Positions 1-15,757 are shown, counted from the stretch's first letter. The stretch: DNA of 64,000 bases from Spirogloea muscicola (GCA_009602725.1 WELB01000058.1:10085-74084), one strand, 5' to 3'. Translations and numbers: made by a program. Notes: generated from the letters alone by a model not told the origin.

Positions 1-61
1 GGCGGCGCGGCTCTGACGGCGGCGGCGACGGCGGCGGCGGCGGCGGTGGCGGGCAAGCAGG

Positions 62-1925
62 CGGGAGATCCGGGAGCTGGCGGGGCGGGAGGTGGAGCTG
101 AAGCGCGGCGCAGCGCGCGGCAGCAAGGCGGAGCAGAAGGCCAAGAAGAAGGCCGCCGACGACGAGGTCGCGCGCCTCGACGCCGCGCTGCGCGCCCGCC
201 ACGCCGCCGAGCTCGCCTCCCTCGGTCCGTCGCCCGCCTCCCAGCCGGGCCTGGCGGCCATGGCCGCCGTTTGCGGCGGCGCTTTCGTGGGCTTCTGGGC
301 TTCGTGGGCTGCCGCAACGGCGGCCCTCCTCGGCGCCCATTGCGGTGGCTGCTCCGCCGCCTCTCTCGGGCGGCCGCGGCGTTGCTTAGGCGCGGCTGTG
401 GCGGGGCTGTCGTCTCGGGTTCCGGCTCCGTAGGCTTCGTGGCGTCCGCTGCGGGGGCGCCGGAGGAGCGCGAGACAGCGGCGGCGCGCCGGGAGAGCGA
501 GATGGACGCCGTGGTCAAGGCCATGGCGGGCGTCACGACGGCCATCAGCGGCCGCGAGGAGGGCCGCGTGAGCAAGGCCCAGAAGAGGTCGGCGCCCATG
601 GACGCCGACTGTCGGCTGGCCTTTGCCAGACTGCTCAGTCGCCCCATCAGTGATGGCAGTGGTTCTGAGAGCCGACTGACGGCGCTATCCTTGGATGGCC
701 GTGCTGCAGGAAGGACAAGAAGCTGCAGCAGGAGGCGGAGCGGGAGCAGCGCATCGCCGAGGAGCAGAGCGACGTCGTCAGCGAGCGGGCCCTCGAGCAC
801 CAGCGTCTTCAGTCCAAGCTGGAGGTTGTGGCGGCGGCGCCCTGGTTGAGCTCGTGAGACCCCAGCAATGAGCACGCTCATGTCGTATTTCTGATGGACT
901 CGGATATCACGGCGGCCGTCTTCCTTGCGCAGCCCTTGGGTCTGTCTGTCAAGGAGGTGAAGCCGGACGGGCATTGCCTGTACCGCGCTGTGGAAGACCA
1001 GCTCGGCCTGGAGGTTGGCGACAGCGGCGGCGGCGGCGACTACCTGTCACTGCGGCGGCTGGCCGCTGGATACATGCGGGAGCACCCCGACGACTTCGTG
1101 CCGTTCGTGCACGGCGAGCTGGGTCAAGGTGTGGCAGATGCGACCTGAGTGCTGCTGGTCCTCACTTGCTGCTGCTGCGCCCGTGCTCAATGGAGGTGAC
1201 GCGAGGAAGCTGGCGGTGTTGTGGTGCTGGCCATGCCTTTGGGAGTAAGGCAATGTGAGACCGGCACTGCCTTGCGTCGCAGAAGATGGCGCTCGGGACT
1301 CGTCGTCCACGGCCAATGGGGACGAGTCCACAGAGATGCTGGAGAGCTACTGCCGCAGCGTGGAGGGCACGGCTGCATGGGGTGGCCAGCTGGAGCTTGG
1401 CGCCCTTGCACACGCGCTGCACCGGCGCATTACTGGTGACCTCCTCTCACTGACTTCCTCCACTATCACTCTCCGCTTCGCACCTTCTTCTGAAGGGTTA
1501 CCCCGCAAGCCCTCATTGTAAAGAAATTCAGATTCATGTGTGTAATGCCACTTTGCTGCAAAGCTTAGCAGGGCTGCTGGGTGCTTGTTTGGCTGCATCC
1601 TGACCTACACGAGGAGTCTGAGTCTGTCTGGGCTGCCTGCAAACCTTGAACCCCTGAACCCTAAACACCCTAGACCCCTAAACCTTAACCCTTCGAGAGA
1701 ATTGGATTGGCAATTGTATCCTCTAAGGAGTTCTCGTTGAACATTCTAACAGTGTACACGGCCGACGGGCCGGAGGTGGAAATGGGTGAGGACTGCGGGA
1801 AGGGCGCCGCCGCCCGGCCGCCAATTCGATTGTCATACCATCGCCATGCGTACGGCCTTGGGGAGCACTACAACTCAGTTGTGCCTGCAGAGGCAGGGCC
1901 GTCAGTAGAGTCTGAGGAGGCATAG
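62..1925 (+). CDS. OTUD6B: OTU-domain deubiquitinase, OTUD6B-like (5' end outside window)
   Basis: Cysteine protease predicted to cleave ubiquitin chains. The visible exons follow the OTUD6B order. A basic coiled-coil exon (about 62-270) reads [21 protein letters not shown] short piece ends VSKAQKR (about 560-590). A charged exon (about 710-830) reads [19 protein letters not shown]. The OTU exon (about 890-1130) carries the catalytic motif [15 protein letters not shown]. An exon at about 1270-1434 carries [16 protein letters not shown]. The last exon (about 1717-1925) carries the catalytic-histidine motif [10 protein letters not shown] and ends at TAG. All introns look GT-AG. The reading frame is open to the left edge, so the true start is not seen. 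The 3' end faces the IPK2 gene on the opposite strand. Family assignment is firm; exon ends are approximate. Confidence 0.88.
1646..1692. repeat. Degenerate telomere-like repeat in an intron
   Basis: Inside the last OTUD6B intron the sequence reads as imperfect units of CCCTAAA, such as GAACCCTAAACACCCTAG and CCCCTAAACC, followed by CTTAACCC. This resembles a decayed interstitial plant-type telomere repeat (TTTAGGG). It is short and impure, so it may be only a simple-sequence drift. Confidence 0.45.
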
Positions 1926-2949
1926 GCTGGTGGGATGGAGGGAGGGATCTCTCACACGATTGGGCGTGCCGCGGTCAGTGATTCAATACTGACTTCTTGA
2001 TTAAGCCAAGCTTGAGCCATAAGTTGTGCTGACAGCGTGAGCTCTACTTGCATCGCAACAGGCAGTCTCTGCAGCCCTGCCAAGATGAATTGTGTGCAGG
2101 CCTCACTGGTTGCTCAAGCGCTTTGCGGCCTTTTTGCAGAGCCATTTCTGGACAACTTGCTTTGGACTTGGACTCCCTTGCTTTGGACCTGGAGACACGG
2201 AGCTGCCGTTGTCTGTGCCAGCTCTGTTAGCATCACTGGGTGTAATCTTGTTGAAATCTGCAGCAAGTGGTATGTAATCTTGTCATTCAAGTGTTTGCTC
2301 GAAATTCACTAACTTTTAAGTCCTCTGCCATTAGAATGTTCGCCCAGGGCGTACAAGCAATACTGGCAGGCGCGTAAGCACCAGATGCATACTTCCTGCA
2401 TGCTTCCGGCAGCTCAATGACATGAGCGACTTGCAAAATTGCGGCTGTAATATGCACGAATGCCGTCTCTTCATCTAAGCTCTCTCATAACCAAGCAAGC
2501 AAGCATGATCATAATGATGACTGTGGCAACGCATGCCGACCTAAATGCTCTCCAGCAAATGTCAGTGTCCCTCGCTTCCTAATGGCAAAAGCATGCATCA
2601 CATCTGCCACTTGTACCTGGAGAAGCTTCCTTAAGACTCACTGAGGAGTCTTGAAAAGTGTGCAAGAAATCGTCGGACATATGCACTATGATAGCGGCGC
2701 TAAAGCTGGTGAGGCCAATGGCTGGCCTTGCTTCTGCCTCATATGGAAGCCTGAATGAAACCACTGCCTTGCGTAATGCCAGGAATGATATCTAAGAGCT
2801 CAGTCAGAACAGGACCACCAAGAGTTGGCAAGGGCTGGTATGACTAGAAAGCCTTTGATTTATGTTCCTTTGATTTATGTTACATGGAATTGGTATTAAT
2901 TGGCAATAATAACAGAAATGACAGAAATGACATGTGCAAAGACACTCCT
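1926..2949. other. Convergent 3' intergenic spacer
   Basis: Lies between the stop of the OTUD6B-like gene and the stop of the IPK2 gene. No recognised coding sequence. The only structure seen is a perfect 15-bp tandem duplication (CCTTTGATTTATGTT, 2852-2881). It probably holds the two 3' UTRs. Confidence 0.5.
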
Positions 2950-5300
2950 CTAAGCAGAGGTGATCAGCAGTGACAGGTGTGCAATGAGTGCCTGAAGAGC
3001 ATGGAGGAAATTCTCGTCGTTCTGCTTATTGTATGTCACATGGGCAAAATCCACAAGACGGGTGCTGAGCTTCCGGGCCTGCTCGGCGGTGCTGTCCATG
3101 CCTCCCTCGGCCTTCAGGTCGCCTCCCTCATAGATGAAGAGCACCGATGCTGAGTAGAATTGGTAGCTCTGCTGCACTTCAAACCTGTCCGCAATCATAA
3201 ATTGCAGCAATGAGGACTTGCTGCTTGACAAGCACGGTCATTGTAACTTTGTGATACCAACCACAAGCGAAGCACTTCCCTACAGAAGACAGGGCACAAA
3301 TTTTGGTGCGTGGATGCAGACTCCATCCTGTAAGAATGCTTGCCAGGTGCGCAAGCCATCAATGTGCCCTACCGCATACGAATGCATAGGTCCTAAGACC
3401 TACAGCAGGAACAAGTGCTGTGCCAGCTATGTACAACGTGCAATCAAGTCTGAAAAGTGGTATGTCACTGAAGGTGTCAAGAAAGGAGAGTACAAAGTCC
3501 ATCTGTCAACTCCAGGCGAGAAAGTGCTAACCAGCTCTTGAGCTCTTGCAGCTTCGCCACCGCCTCGACATACACCTCATTCGCGTGCTTGCCATCAAAT
3601 GGAGCCTCATCTTGTCCACAGTTGGAAGACACGTATCTGAGAAGTACCGAGTGCATCTCGCCTGACTTTATATTTTTACACCATTTCCGGTCTGCGCGCC
3701 ACGTGATCCCCTGTCGCTCATCGTAGACCTGAGCAAAGACAAGATCAGATTCAGGCCCTAGTTGCCAAGAGCTAGTGAAAGGTAGACTCAACGCTTTGCT
3801 TACAAACAACAATGAGGCGCTGCAGAGGAAAGGACACTAGATTCCAAGTTTTCCAGTATACATTGCATGCAATGTATACTGGTGGGTGGCAGACGGTAGG
3901 TGCTCTTCCTCTAGTAGATATTCCTCATTGTAAAAGTGGAGTTCTGTGACTGGTCGAATGCGACATGCACCTGCATGCCCCCTATCCTGAAGCCCAGCTC
4001 GCTTGACGTGGTCGAAGAATCCTTCTCTCTGCCAAAACTCATCAGGTGGAGCTCAGAGATTGAAGTCCTATGATTTGATCTATTACTGATGCATACGACA
4101 TGCAATGCATTGCTAGCTATAAGCAGACCAACAGACAGACTTGATGAGAAGCAATGGAAAGGCTTGCAATCGAAGACGAGCAGACAGACAGGTAGAATGA
4201 TGGGAAGCCATGGAAAGGCTTGTCTTTGAACTCACTTGCACTTGGCAATGTAGGACTCACTTGCTCCCTCGTGCCAAGTGCGTGCCCCCATCTTGAGGAT
4301 CATGCCAATCGTCCAAGCATTTGACATTTAGAAATCCTAAGCATGCCAGGTCTCCTGGAGCACAAAGCTTGTGACCAGAGTATAGGCAGACGTATGTGCA
4401 GCGACATGAATGGGCTGGTGAAAGAGCTCCCACCTTGATGTCAGCCACAGATGGGTGCTGGTACCCGTGTGTCAGGTCCTCAAGGACTACATGCTGTGTA
4501 CGAAGTCAAGGTATCTACGGGTAAGGTATGCCCTTTGGACTCACGAGAGCTAGATCATATTTTCTCAAGAAAGCCTTCTCACTGACTCTCGTGGAGCAGC
4601 AATTTCAGATGCCTCTGTTCACTACCTGCAGCAAATCTTCAGTAAGTGAAGTGACCATTGGCTGCTGGTGCTCTCAACGTGAAAGAGGGCAGCGCAGAAG
4701 GGATATTGCAAGGTCCGCTGCCATCCTCTGCGTTCACAATGACCGTCCCATAGTACCGCGGAAAGTAAGGCAAGATGTTCTTAGGAACGCTCTCGTCCGC
4801 CTGGATCTTCTCATAGAAGCTCGTCTCCTGGTCACCCCGTTCACCTCCCTGCAGCGGCTTGTAGAATCTGCCGCTCTCGTCAACGAGCGACCCTCTTCGC
4901 CCCTCTGCCAGGCGCCAGATCAGGATCGACGTATGAGGTCATACAGCACTAGCAGACAGTGTCTACCAGGAGTACGAAATTGACTGCCGCACAGATGCTA
5001 ATTGATTGATGGATGCGTACTTAGGCAAAGTCAAGCCTGACTCAGCCCCTCTTACGCCTAGTCACTGCAGATTTTAGTGATGTTGAGCACACTGGCAGCT
5101 CTTTTGCACTTCAAGGGCTAGAGGCAGTAAGCAAGGCAGCAAGCCTCTCCTCACCTGTTCCTTAAGAGCACAATGGAGCCCTTGGTCATGTGACCGAGGT
5201 GGAGATGCTGAGTGCCGGTCATTACCTTCAAAGCGGTGGCCGGACACTTGGTGAGCAGACGGCCTGAGGTTCTGCAGCCGGCGACGTGGCAGACTGGGCC
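2950..5300 (-). CDS. IPK2: Inositol polyphosphate multikinase (IPK2/IPMK)
   Basis: Phosphorylates inositol trisphosphate and tetrakisphosphate. The exons on the minus strand match plant IPK2 from end to end. The first visible exon (about 5226-5290) has HQVSGHRFE. The next (about 4730-4915) has LVDESGRFYKPLQ and ILPYFPRYYG. Then come HVVLEDLTHGYQHPSVADIK and MGARTWHEGAS, which together give the P..D.K.G inositol-binding signature across an intron (about 4270-4500). SELGFRIGGMQV (about 3960-4020) and VLLRYVSSN (about 3600-3670) follow. The last exon has the ATP-site motifs FYSASVLFIYEG and LVDFAHV and stops at 2950. The exon with HQVSGH has no in-frame ATG before an upstream stop, so a further 5' exon is needed and the start is unresolved. 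The gene is divergent from CNOT11, about 0.4 kb away. Confidence 0.88.
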
Positions 5301-5704
5301 CAACATGAGCACCGTCGCAGGACTTGCGTCGCCCGGGTGGTGTAGGAGCTCAACATGAAGACGGTGGCCAGATGGGCTTTCAATGGGGCTATGCATTGGT
5401 AATTTCCAGCAATGCTGAGCGTAAACACGTGCCGCGCTCGTCAAGAGAGACTGGTCATCTGCCAAGGCCTGTCTAAATGTTGGCCAAGCGCAGCGTACAG
5501 GCGGCGGCGGTTGGTCCATGGCGTCCTCGGCGACGGGACGGCGACGCCGAGACGGCTGGGGCCCTGAGCTCCGACGGCACTCGTCGTTCGCCTGCTCCGC
5601 GCCGCTGCCTCCTGGCGGCCGCCGTTGAGGCGACGAACTCTGTATGGCAGCGGCCGCTACGTCGCCGGCAAAAGCCCAAACCCCGGGAGTGGCCCTGGCA
5701 CCGC

Positions 5705-5714
5705 AAACCCTAAA
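5705..5714 (+). promoter_or_regulatory. Telo-box (AAACCCTAAA) upstream of CNOT11
   Basis: AAACCCTAAA lies about 20 bases before the first recognisable CNOT11 codons, in the divergent IPK2/CNOT11 promoter region. In plants this box is a known promoter element of translation and proteasome genes. Function here is inferred from position only. Confidence 0.4.
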
Positions 5715-5727
5715 GCGGTAGCCGGGC

Positions 5728-9424
<3,697 letters not shown>

Positions 9425-10268
9425 AGCAGAGACAGGCACTTGCGCTCCTGTATTTGCAAGTCGAACTTGGAGCTTCTGTGGCTTCACACAACTGGCTCCA
9501 CCCTTGTGCCCGCCAGCCAAAGAGTTTCTATGTAGGCATGGCTAAAAGGCATTCAGTAGGTCGCTGCAAGTTCTGGACCTTCAAATTGACATGGGAATGA
9601 CAAGCATGTTACAACGGCCTGGCAAGGTTGGGCTGTCGCCAGCAGGAGCTGGGCTTCTAGGATGATGTCAAAGAGTAGCTCCTCAGCCTTGTTATTGGTA
9701 TTGATTGAGACAGACTGGCGGACATTTCTTCAGGTGAGTCCTGTGCGGAAAGGGCGGAGAGGCCGCTGGGGGCTGCCAAATCCATTGTCAAGTCATGGCA
9801 GTTCTATTGCAGTAACCAACTTTGCCTGTCGCACACCTGAACTAGGTTCATAGCACCACCCTGCCTGTTGTAAACCCCGAGGCCACCACAGTGCACTATA
9901 TCTGACTTCCAGGCGCTACCATCCCGCTGTTGAGAGCAGCTTCTCAGTTAGAGCGCCTCGGCGCAAAGTTGGCACCTACCATGCCTGCGTGGGGCCATAC
10001 CTTGGGCGTAGTAGATACTGGCAAACCATGAACGAGTTGCATGTACAATTGCTCTAACAGCAACACTTGACTAACAATTGGGCAGGTGAACGCACAAACA
10101 ATGCAAGAATGCAAGGCTCATTCACCACTTAGGTTGAATGGCGCTAGTAACTCTATCGGCAATGTTGACTAGCTTCACAATAAGAGCTCCATATACAACA
10201 ATGTACGAAATGGTGTAGCGTGATAAGATGGTGTCTGCCGATAAGTGCAGGCCCTGCAAGGATCTGCA
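9425..10268. other. Convergent 3' spacer
   Basis: Lies between the stops of CNOT11 and the proteasome beta gene. I see no conserved coding sequence, repeat array or RNA gene in it. Confidence 0.45.
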
Positions 10269-12372
10269 TTACTCCTGCATAGCGTCTCCATTAACCACAG
10301 TCACCAGTTTTGCTAGCGGGTGCCGGTTTGTTGTCAAAACGGCTGCGGTGTGGCGCACAGGACAAACGAAGTGTTAGCAATCAGCTACATCTCAATCTAC
10401 AGGTAAGGTGTAGCACCATGATTGCCAAGCTCCATTTTCTTTCCAAATTGCACTCCCAAACTGCACAATAAAGCTGTCTCCATCAGATTCAGCCAGATGA
10501 AGGCAAGGCTTGTGCTCACGTGTGTGACCCTTGCTGAAGCTGTAGCCCTTGCTCCGAACGTATGTCCGTGGGTTCGGCTTCTCGTAATTCCTGAGATACT
10601 CTCTGCCATCCTGGTGTTCATACAAGTGTCACAGTTAATAGCTGGTGCCAAAACAGATGACACATCCTTTGCAACTCCACACACTCACGTTGAACAAAGA
10701 GGCCAACACCCAGACTAAGTATTAGGGTATTCCACCTTGACTGCATACCAAGGAGCTTCTCCTTAAGTACGTCAACACAAGGGCCGTACCTTCACTATCA
10801 CACAGATGTCCACATTGCTGCCAGAGCCCAGGTCATTGAAAATGCCAGCCCGGACGGCCATAGCCACCAGCTCAATTGCCTCCTCTTTCTGTGAACAAGC
10901 CAATGATCGAGCTTTGTCAGCAAGTCATGAAAGCACAGATTATTGACAATAGCATGCTCGGTCAGCAAGGGCGTCAGATACTTAAGCTGCAACTTGAGTG
11001 CTCGGTTCTCAGCCTTTGTGCTGCAGCGCCCCCACTTAACGGGATTAATCACATGAGCAATATAAGAGGACAGACAGGACATCTCCAACTAAAAGCCAGG
11101 ATCTGCTCGTGCAGGTGGAGGAGGTGGTGGGAAGTTACCGTCATGTCCTCCTTGTACCGAGACTCGAAGATGGACATTGCGGCAAGTGATCCTGACCCCA
11201 TGGTTGCATACGGCAGCGAGTCCGTGGAGCCGTGCGGGTAGACCTGACAGCATATTGAAGAGCGCAGGGGACATCACACACTCAGTGGCATATATTACAG
11301 CACAGTCACCACAACAGTAACGTTGATGTCACAGGCATGTGCAACAGTTGGACTGGCGCCAGTCAATGTAACGTGCAAGCTTGGAAACAGCAACCGCCCA
11401 ACGATCACCACTAACCGTGTGCAGGTGGGGGCCGCCAACGTCAACGCCGCCCAGTACCAGCGCTGCGCTCACGTGGCCCTGGTACCTGTCAAGCAGCTTG
11501 GGCACTCAATTCAGGCAACCCACCCCATGACCGGCAGAGAAGAGAAGCCAGGGATGCACGCCCGCGGCCTCGGCACTAAAATAGCAGCCGGCAGCGGTAG
11601 GAAATTCTACCGGAAGAGGTGGGACTTGAGGAGCGTGAGCGCGGTGACGACGCGCGACTGGCGGCCCGTCGCGTACCGGTGGAGCTCCAGCTGCGAGCTG
11701 ATCATGCCTGCACCACAGGACGGCCGCCGCGGCGTTCGCCGTCAGGCAGCGCCGAGAGCGGCGGCCAGAGCCGGGCCAGAGCTACTGACTGCCGCCTCCA
11801 TCACCACCGCAGTTCCGTCAGCCAGCCGTTTGGCTGCCACAGGCAACGCCACCCATCATCGCCGGCTCGCCGACAGCGCCGCCGCACCGGTGACGTTCTC
11901 GGTGTCGGCGGCGGTGCCGGCGCCGCAGCAGTAGATGTTGGGCGCGATGTAATGGATCTTCTCGCAGTTCTTGTCGCACACGATGTCGCCCTCCGTCGCC
12001 CGCGTGTCCGCGCCCAGTACCACGCCCTCCTGCGCCCCGCCGCCAGAACCCACTTCAGCGCCGCCGGCGCCGCCGGCGCCGCCGCGAGGGCCGGGTCCGC
12101 GAGGCGGAAACCTTGTAGATGACGCCGACGATGGTGGTGCCGGTCTTGCGCGCCGTCGGTGGCGCCACGCCCGCCGCGAGCAGTGCGGCGTTGCGCCGGC
12201 ACAGCTCGAAGNCGGCGGGGCGCTCGCCTGCGAGGTAGCCGAAGGGCAGCGAGGCGGCGGTGAGGCCCGCCCACTTGGCGTAGTCGGCGACGCCGAAGTT
12301 GCCGACGGCGACGCCGAACGACGGCGTCCCGTCCACCACCTGGAATTTGGGCTGCTCCAGCGGCGCGCCCAT
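10269..12372 (-). CDS. PBB1: 20S proteasome subunit beta type-7 (PBB, trypsin-like activity)
   Basis: Catalytic beta-2 subunit of the 20S core, N-terminal threonine hydrolase. The mature enzyme starts in [12 protein letters not shown], with Thr1 after the glycine. [10 protein letters not shown] carries Asp17, DKNCEKIH carries Lys33, and [14 protein letters not shown] is diagnostic. Later exons give [71 protein letters not shown] and [15 protein letters not shown]. The final exon ends GDAMQE with stop TAA at 10269-10271. The propeptide side is odd: before the usual FELCRRN motif there are about 55 extra residues, beginning [11 protein letters not shown] single N (12211) lies exactly at the junction. 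Either the leader is longer than in relatives or two sequences were joined by the assembler. Confidence 0.92.
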
Positions 12373-12373
12373 G

Positions 12374-12405
<32 letters not shown>

Positions 12406-12440
12406 TGCTGCTGGTGGTGGGGCCGGCGGCAGCTGGCCTT

Positions 12441-12454
12441 AGGGTTTAGGGTTT
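12441..12454 (-). promoter_or_regulatory. Double telo-box upstream of the proteasome beta gene
   Basis: On the minus strand the sequence reads AAACCCTAAACCCT about 70 bases upstream of the ATG. Two overlapping telo-boxes in a proteasome promoter fit the plant pattern. Role inferred. Confidence 0.5.
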
Positions 12455-12559
12455 CGAGTTGCGGCAGCCTTAGCGGAGTGAAAAGCTTTAGCTGTGGTGG
12501 CGCCTTAAATTGGCCATTTGCCCAGACGAATTTCAGCAACTGCCACAGACGAGGCAACC

Positions 12560-12780
12560 TTGCATGTGAAAAGCCAGCCCAGAAAGAATGACCAAGGTAC
12601 AAAGAGCCGAAAGGCGCCATATCCACACAGCCATGCAAGAGACTACAGCGGATGGGCTCAGTAGCCTCGAGTCAGCAGCCGCAAGTCGGAGTAACTTGCA
12701 GCTGGAAAGGAGGCACCCCAACGGGACACAGAAGTAGTATGAAAAGCATATCGCCACCACGGGCATCCTCTGGTGAGGCA
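12560..12780 (-). mobile_element. Non-LTR retroelement 3' fragment, subtype A, with hairpin tail
   Basis: The minus-strand frame ends WGASFPAASYSDLRLLTRGY at the stop 12658-12660. This matches the C-termini of the copies at 33.4, 38.7, 45.7 and 48.5 kb. About 60 bases downstream (12570-12600) comes the reversed family hairpin sequence GGTCATTCTTTCTGGGCTGG. The 5' part is too decayed to follow. This is the only copy in the window on the minus strand. It lies just upstream of the proteasome beta start codon. Confidence 0.65.
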
Positions 12781-12849
12781 ACCTTGCAAAGCGTCAAAGC
12801 ACACGCTGTGCCTCCGGTGACCCGCGTCCCTGTACTCCTCTGCCACGGA

Positions 12850-14202
12850 CCAGAACCTTACCCATATGAGTGCCAGAAATCGAGTCCCACAAGGATTCTG
12901 ATACCGGCCAGTCTAGATTTCACTAGGGGAAGCATTGTCGAGACTAATGAAAGTGTTCGAATTGGCAGATTAGTACGCAGTGTCCAGCTACTGAATTGAG
13001 AGACATGGTGCCCTCGAGGGGCAAGAACAGTGGATGACAAAGCCAAATTCGAGCTTGACAGGGGTAGGAGTAAAGCCGCCAAAAGAGTCGGAAAGGATGC
13101 ACCTTGTGGTGCTCTGTCAGTGAAAAGATGAAGTGAGCTTCAAGGGGGTGAGGGCTGTCAAAGCCAGCCAATCGATAGAAAAGTGATTGATGATCTATGA
13201 TCGATGGTCGATAGAAAGTGCCTCCAACATAAACACAAGTGTGTGCAGCGGGTGCAAGTTGCAGCCTAAGGAGGAAAAGTGGCTCTCGTAACATCACATT
13301 GACAAAGCAAGGGAAGCCAAGAAAGAGGTGACAATCTTCTCATCAGAGAAGGTGCCAGCCAGAGGAGAAAATGCCCCACTCAGCGGCACAGCAAATTGAG
13401 GAGTTAGTATATTTGTCGAACAGCTTGACTAGAAGTAGCTTGTTGTGGCCGTATTTTAGCAGAATCGTAAGATTGGCCAGCCTGCGAGAGTGACCAAGAC
13501 TAGCCTGGCTCGAGCCTGCCACACAGCGTACCTGCTCTGAAACCTTCTGACAGTTGACACAGAAAAAGCTTGCTAGAGGCCACGTCTAGACAAGCTGGAG
13601 GAGGTGCTCATACAGACGAAGTGACAACAACTACTATATGCAAGATTGTCTCAAGGCAGGTTCACAAGAGGCCCTGCAACCCTACAACCTAACCAGCGAG
13701 CATACCGCGACTGGCAAATCCCTGCAGCCTGTCAGCCTCGTCAGCCTTCCTGCTTGCATGTCAACCTTATGAATATTCTTGCTTCTCATTCTGAGAAAGG
13801 TGTGCCTAAGGCACAAGTGCAACCTGTGATGTGAACAGCAAACCACTGAAGGCGGGGATAGGGAAGTGCTTGCAAGATCCGTCACAAGCACGTAAGAAGC
13901 TCACACACTGCCACAGGAAACAGAGCCCAAGCTAGAACAGGATGACAGGGAAGCTCCAGACGCAAGAGCTTCGTGGACAGCTCATCACTGATGTAAAGGC
14001 ATGATAACTGCATGCTGTCCTCTCAGGGATCCAAGCCCACCAGGAGCTACTCAACAGCAAAATCGCCTTGGTCACAATTGGTCACAAGTTGCATCAGTTG
14101 ACAAGAGATTAGCAACATTGTGCAAATTAACTACAAATACTACCCCTAGAGGATCTGCATATGCTCGCAAGCAAGAATATGCATACGAGAGCATCGTTGC
14201 CC
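12850..14202. other. Intergenic region, no gene recognised
   Basis: Lies between the 5' side of the proteasome beta gene and the 3' end of the fibrillin gene. Several open frames exist on both strands, but none shows a known domain or convincing splice structure. A cluster of GATCGAT/ATCGATAG-like words at about 13160-13215 is the only compositional oddity. Confidence 0.4.
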
Positions 14203-15424
14203 CTAGGTGTAGAGTGTGAGCGGGCTGCCGGCTCTGACAAGCACAAAGACGCTGCCACCGTCGCCGCGGGCAATACGCAGGTCCTTGTCCAAGTACGTGG
14301 TAAGAAGCCAGGATTGTGCACTGGTGCTGCCAATGGGCACGCGCAGCGGTGGAAGGCCCGACATTGCCCTTACCAACTGCTCAGCTACTGCCTGCAAAGG
14401 CCTCAGGAGGCTCTGGAACGGCCGCAGATCGACGCTCTGCCCAAGCACAACAGTGCTGGACGGCAGCTCCGAGGAGTCCGTCACCAGCTGCGGCGTCCCC
14501 AGCACGCCCTCCTCAAACTTGATCTGCGTGCAGCCACAGGAACAGGTCATGCAATGCGCTCCTCTTGACTGACCAGACGATTGGCGGCTCAACAATCGGC
14601 TCTAGAAGCCAGAATGACCAGCACAACCAGCACCGCTCAGAGCGCTATCGTCGCCGCACCTGCACCCGCTTCGGGCTGCGGAGCTCGAAGCTCGCGCGGG
14701 CGCTGAAGGAGGTTGTTGACACCGGGCCGGAGAATTGCACCGCGTTCACGACCGTCTGAGCATAGGCGTCGATGGTCTGGCTGATCTCACCGACCGTCAC
14801 AAATGGCAGGTTGCCTGTAGCAAGCAGCGGGAAGAGCTCCGAGAACGACGTGTAACTGCACAGCCACATGGTAATGGAAATATGTTAGACAGCCGTGGCG
14901 GCTCTGGCGGCGACAATACCAGGCTGGAGCCAGACGAAGAGGCGTCAGGATCGTACGCGAGAAGCCACTTGCCGCCGAGGAGGGCGAGGTCCTCGGTGGG
15001 CGCCGGCGTGGGGTTGGCGGCCTCCAGCGCGGCAATGAGCTCCGCCACCTCGCCGCGCGTCTCGCTGCTGGCCTTGAGCCCGCGCTCCGTGCCGTAGAGC
15101 GAGTCGATCAGCGCCTGCTTAAGCTGCTCCGGCCCCTCCTCCCCACCGCCATGGCCGCCATCGCCGCCGTGCTTGCCGCTGCCGGCAGCGGCCTCCGGGG
15201 CATAGTACCCGCCGGACGCCGCGGCGGCCGGGTAGGCGTTCGTGGAGGTGTTAATAGCGGCGGCATCCGGGGCGTTCATCACCTCGCCGATGTCCTCGTC
15301 GGTCGCAACAGCGGACGGGTTGGCGGTGGCCAGGCTGCTGAGGTCGGCCAGCACTGCGTCGGTCGGGCCGGCGGCGGCGCCGCGGAGGCCGTCGTCGGCG
15401 CCGTGCTCGCCGGGCGGCGGCGGC
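14203..15424 (-). CDS. Plastid lipid-associated protein / fibrillin (5' end lost in gap)
   Basis: PAP/fibrillin family, plastoglobule and thylakoid lipid protein. The 5'-most visible exon carries [20 protein letters not shown] and [20 protein letters not shown]. It is spliced at a GTACGA donor (about 14956) to [19 protein letters not shown], which continues to [18 protein letters not shown] (about 14660-14855). The last exon has [19 protein letters not shown], then [20 protein letters not shown] and [13 protein letters not shown], with stop at 14203-14205. Upstream of the lipocalin-like core the protein is rich in Ala, Gly and Ser, as expected near a transit peptide. The N-terminus and first exon should lie in the run of Ns that starts at 15425. 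Divergent from the Ycf20-like gene. Subfamily within fibrillins not decided. Confidence 0.9.
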
Positions 15425-15757
15425 NNNNNNNNNNNNNNNNNNNNNNNNNNNNNNNNNNNNNNNNNNNNNNNNNNNNNNNNNNNNNNNNNNNNNNNNNNNN
15501 NNNNNNNNNNNNNNNNNNNNNNNNNNNNNNNNNNNNNNNNNNNNNNNNNNNNNNNNNNNNNNNNNNNNNNNNNNNNNNNNNNNNNNNNNNNNNNNNNNNN
15601 NNNNNNNNNNNNNNNNNNNNNNNNNNNNNNNNNNNNNNNNNNNNNNNNNNNNNNNNNNNNNNNNNNNNNNNNNNNNNNNNNNNNNNNNNNNNNNNNNNNN
15701 NNNNNNNNNNNNNNNNNNNNNNNNNNNNNNNNNNNNNNNNNNNNNNNNNNNNNNNNN
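15425..15757. other. Assembly gap (333 N)
   Basis: Continuous Ns flanked by very GC-rich sequence. It covers the missing 5' part of the fibrillin gene and most of the shared promoter with the Ycf20-like gene. Confidence 0.99.

Noticed and set aside
46-849. Plus-strand frame of 267 codons at the left edge
   Set aside because: Arg/Gly/Ala-rich shadow of the OTUD6B-like exons in another frame; high GC removes stops.
1646-1692. True telomere or chromosome end
   Set aside because: The repeats are few, imperfect and inside an intron of an expressed-looking gene.
11856-12638. 260-codon minus-strand frame over the proteasome beta gene
   Set aside because: Mixes real exon 2 residues with out-of-frame intron and promoter sequence; the true model uses two frames joined by splicing.
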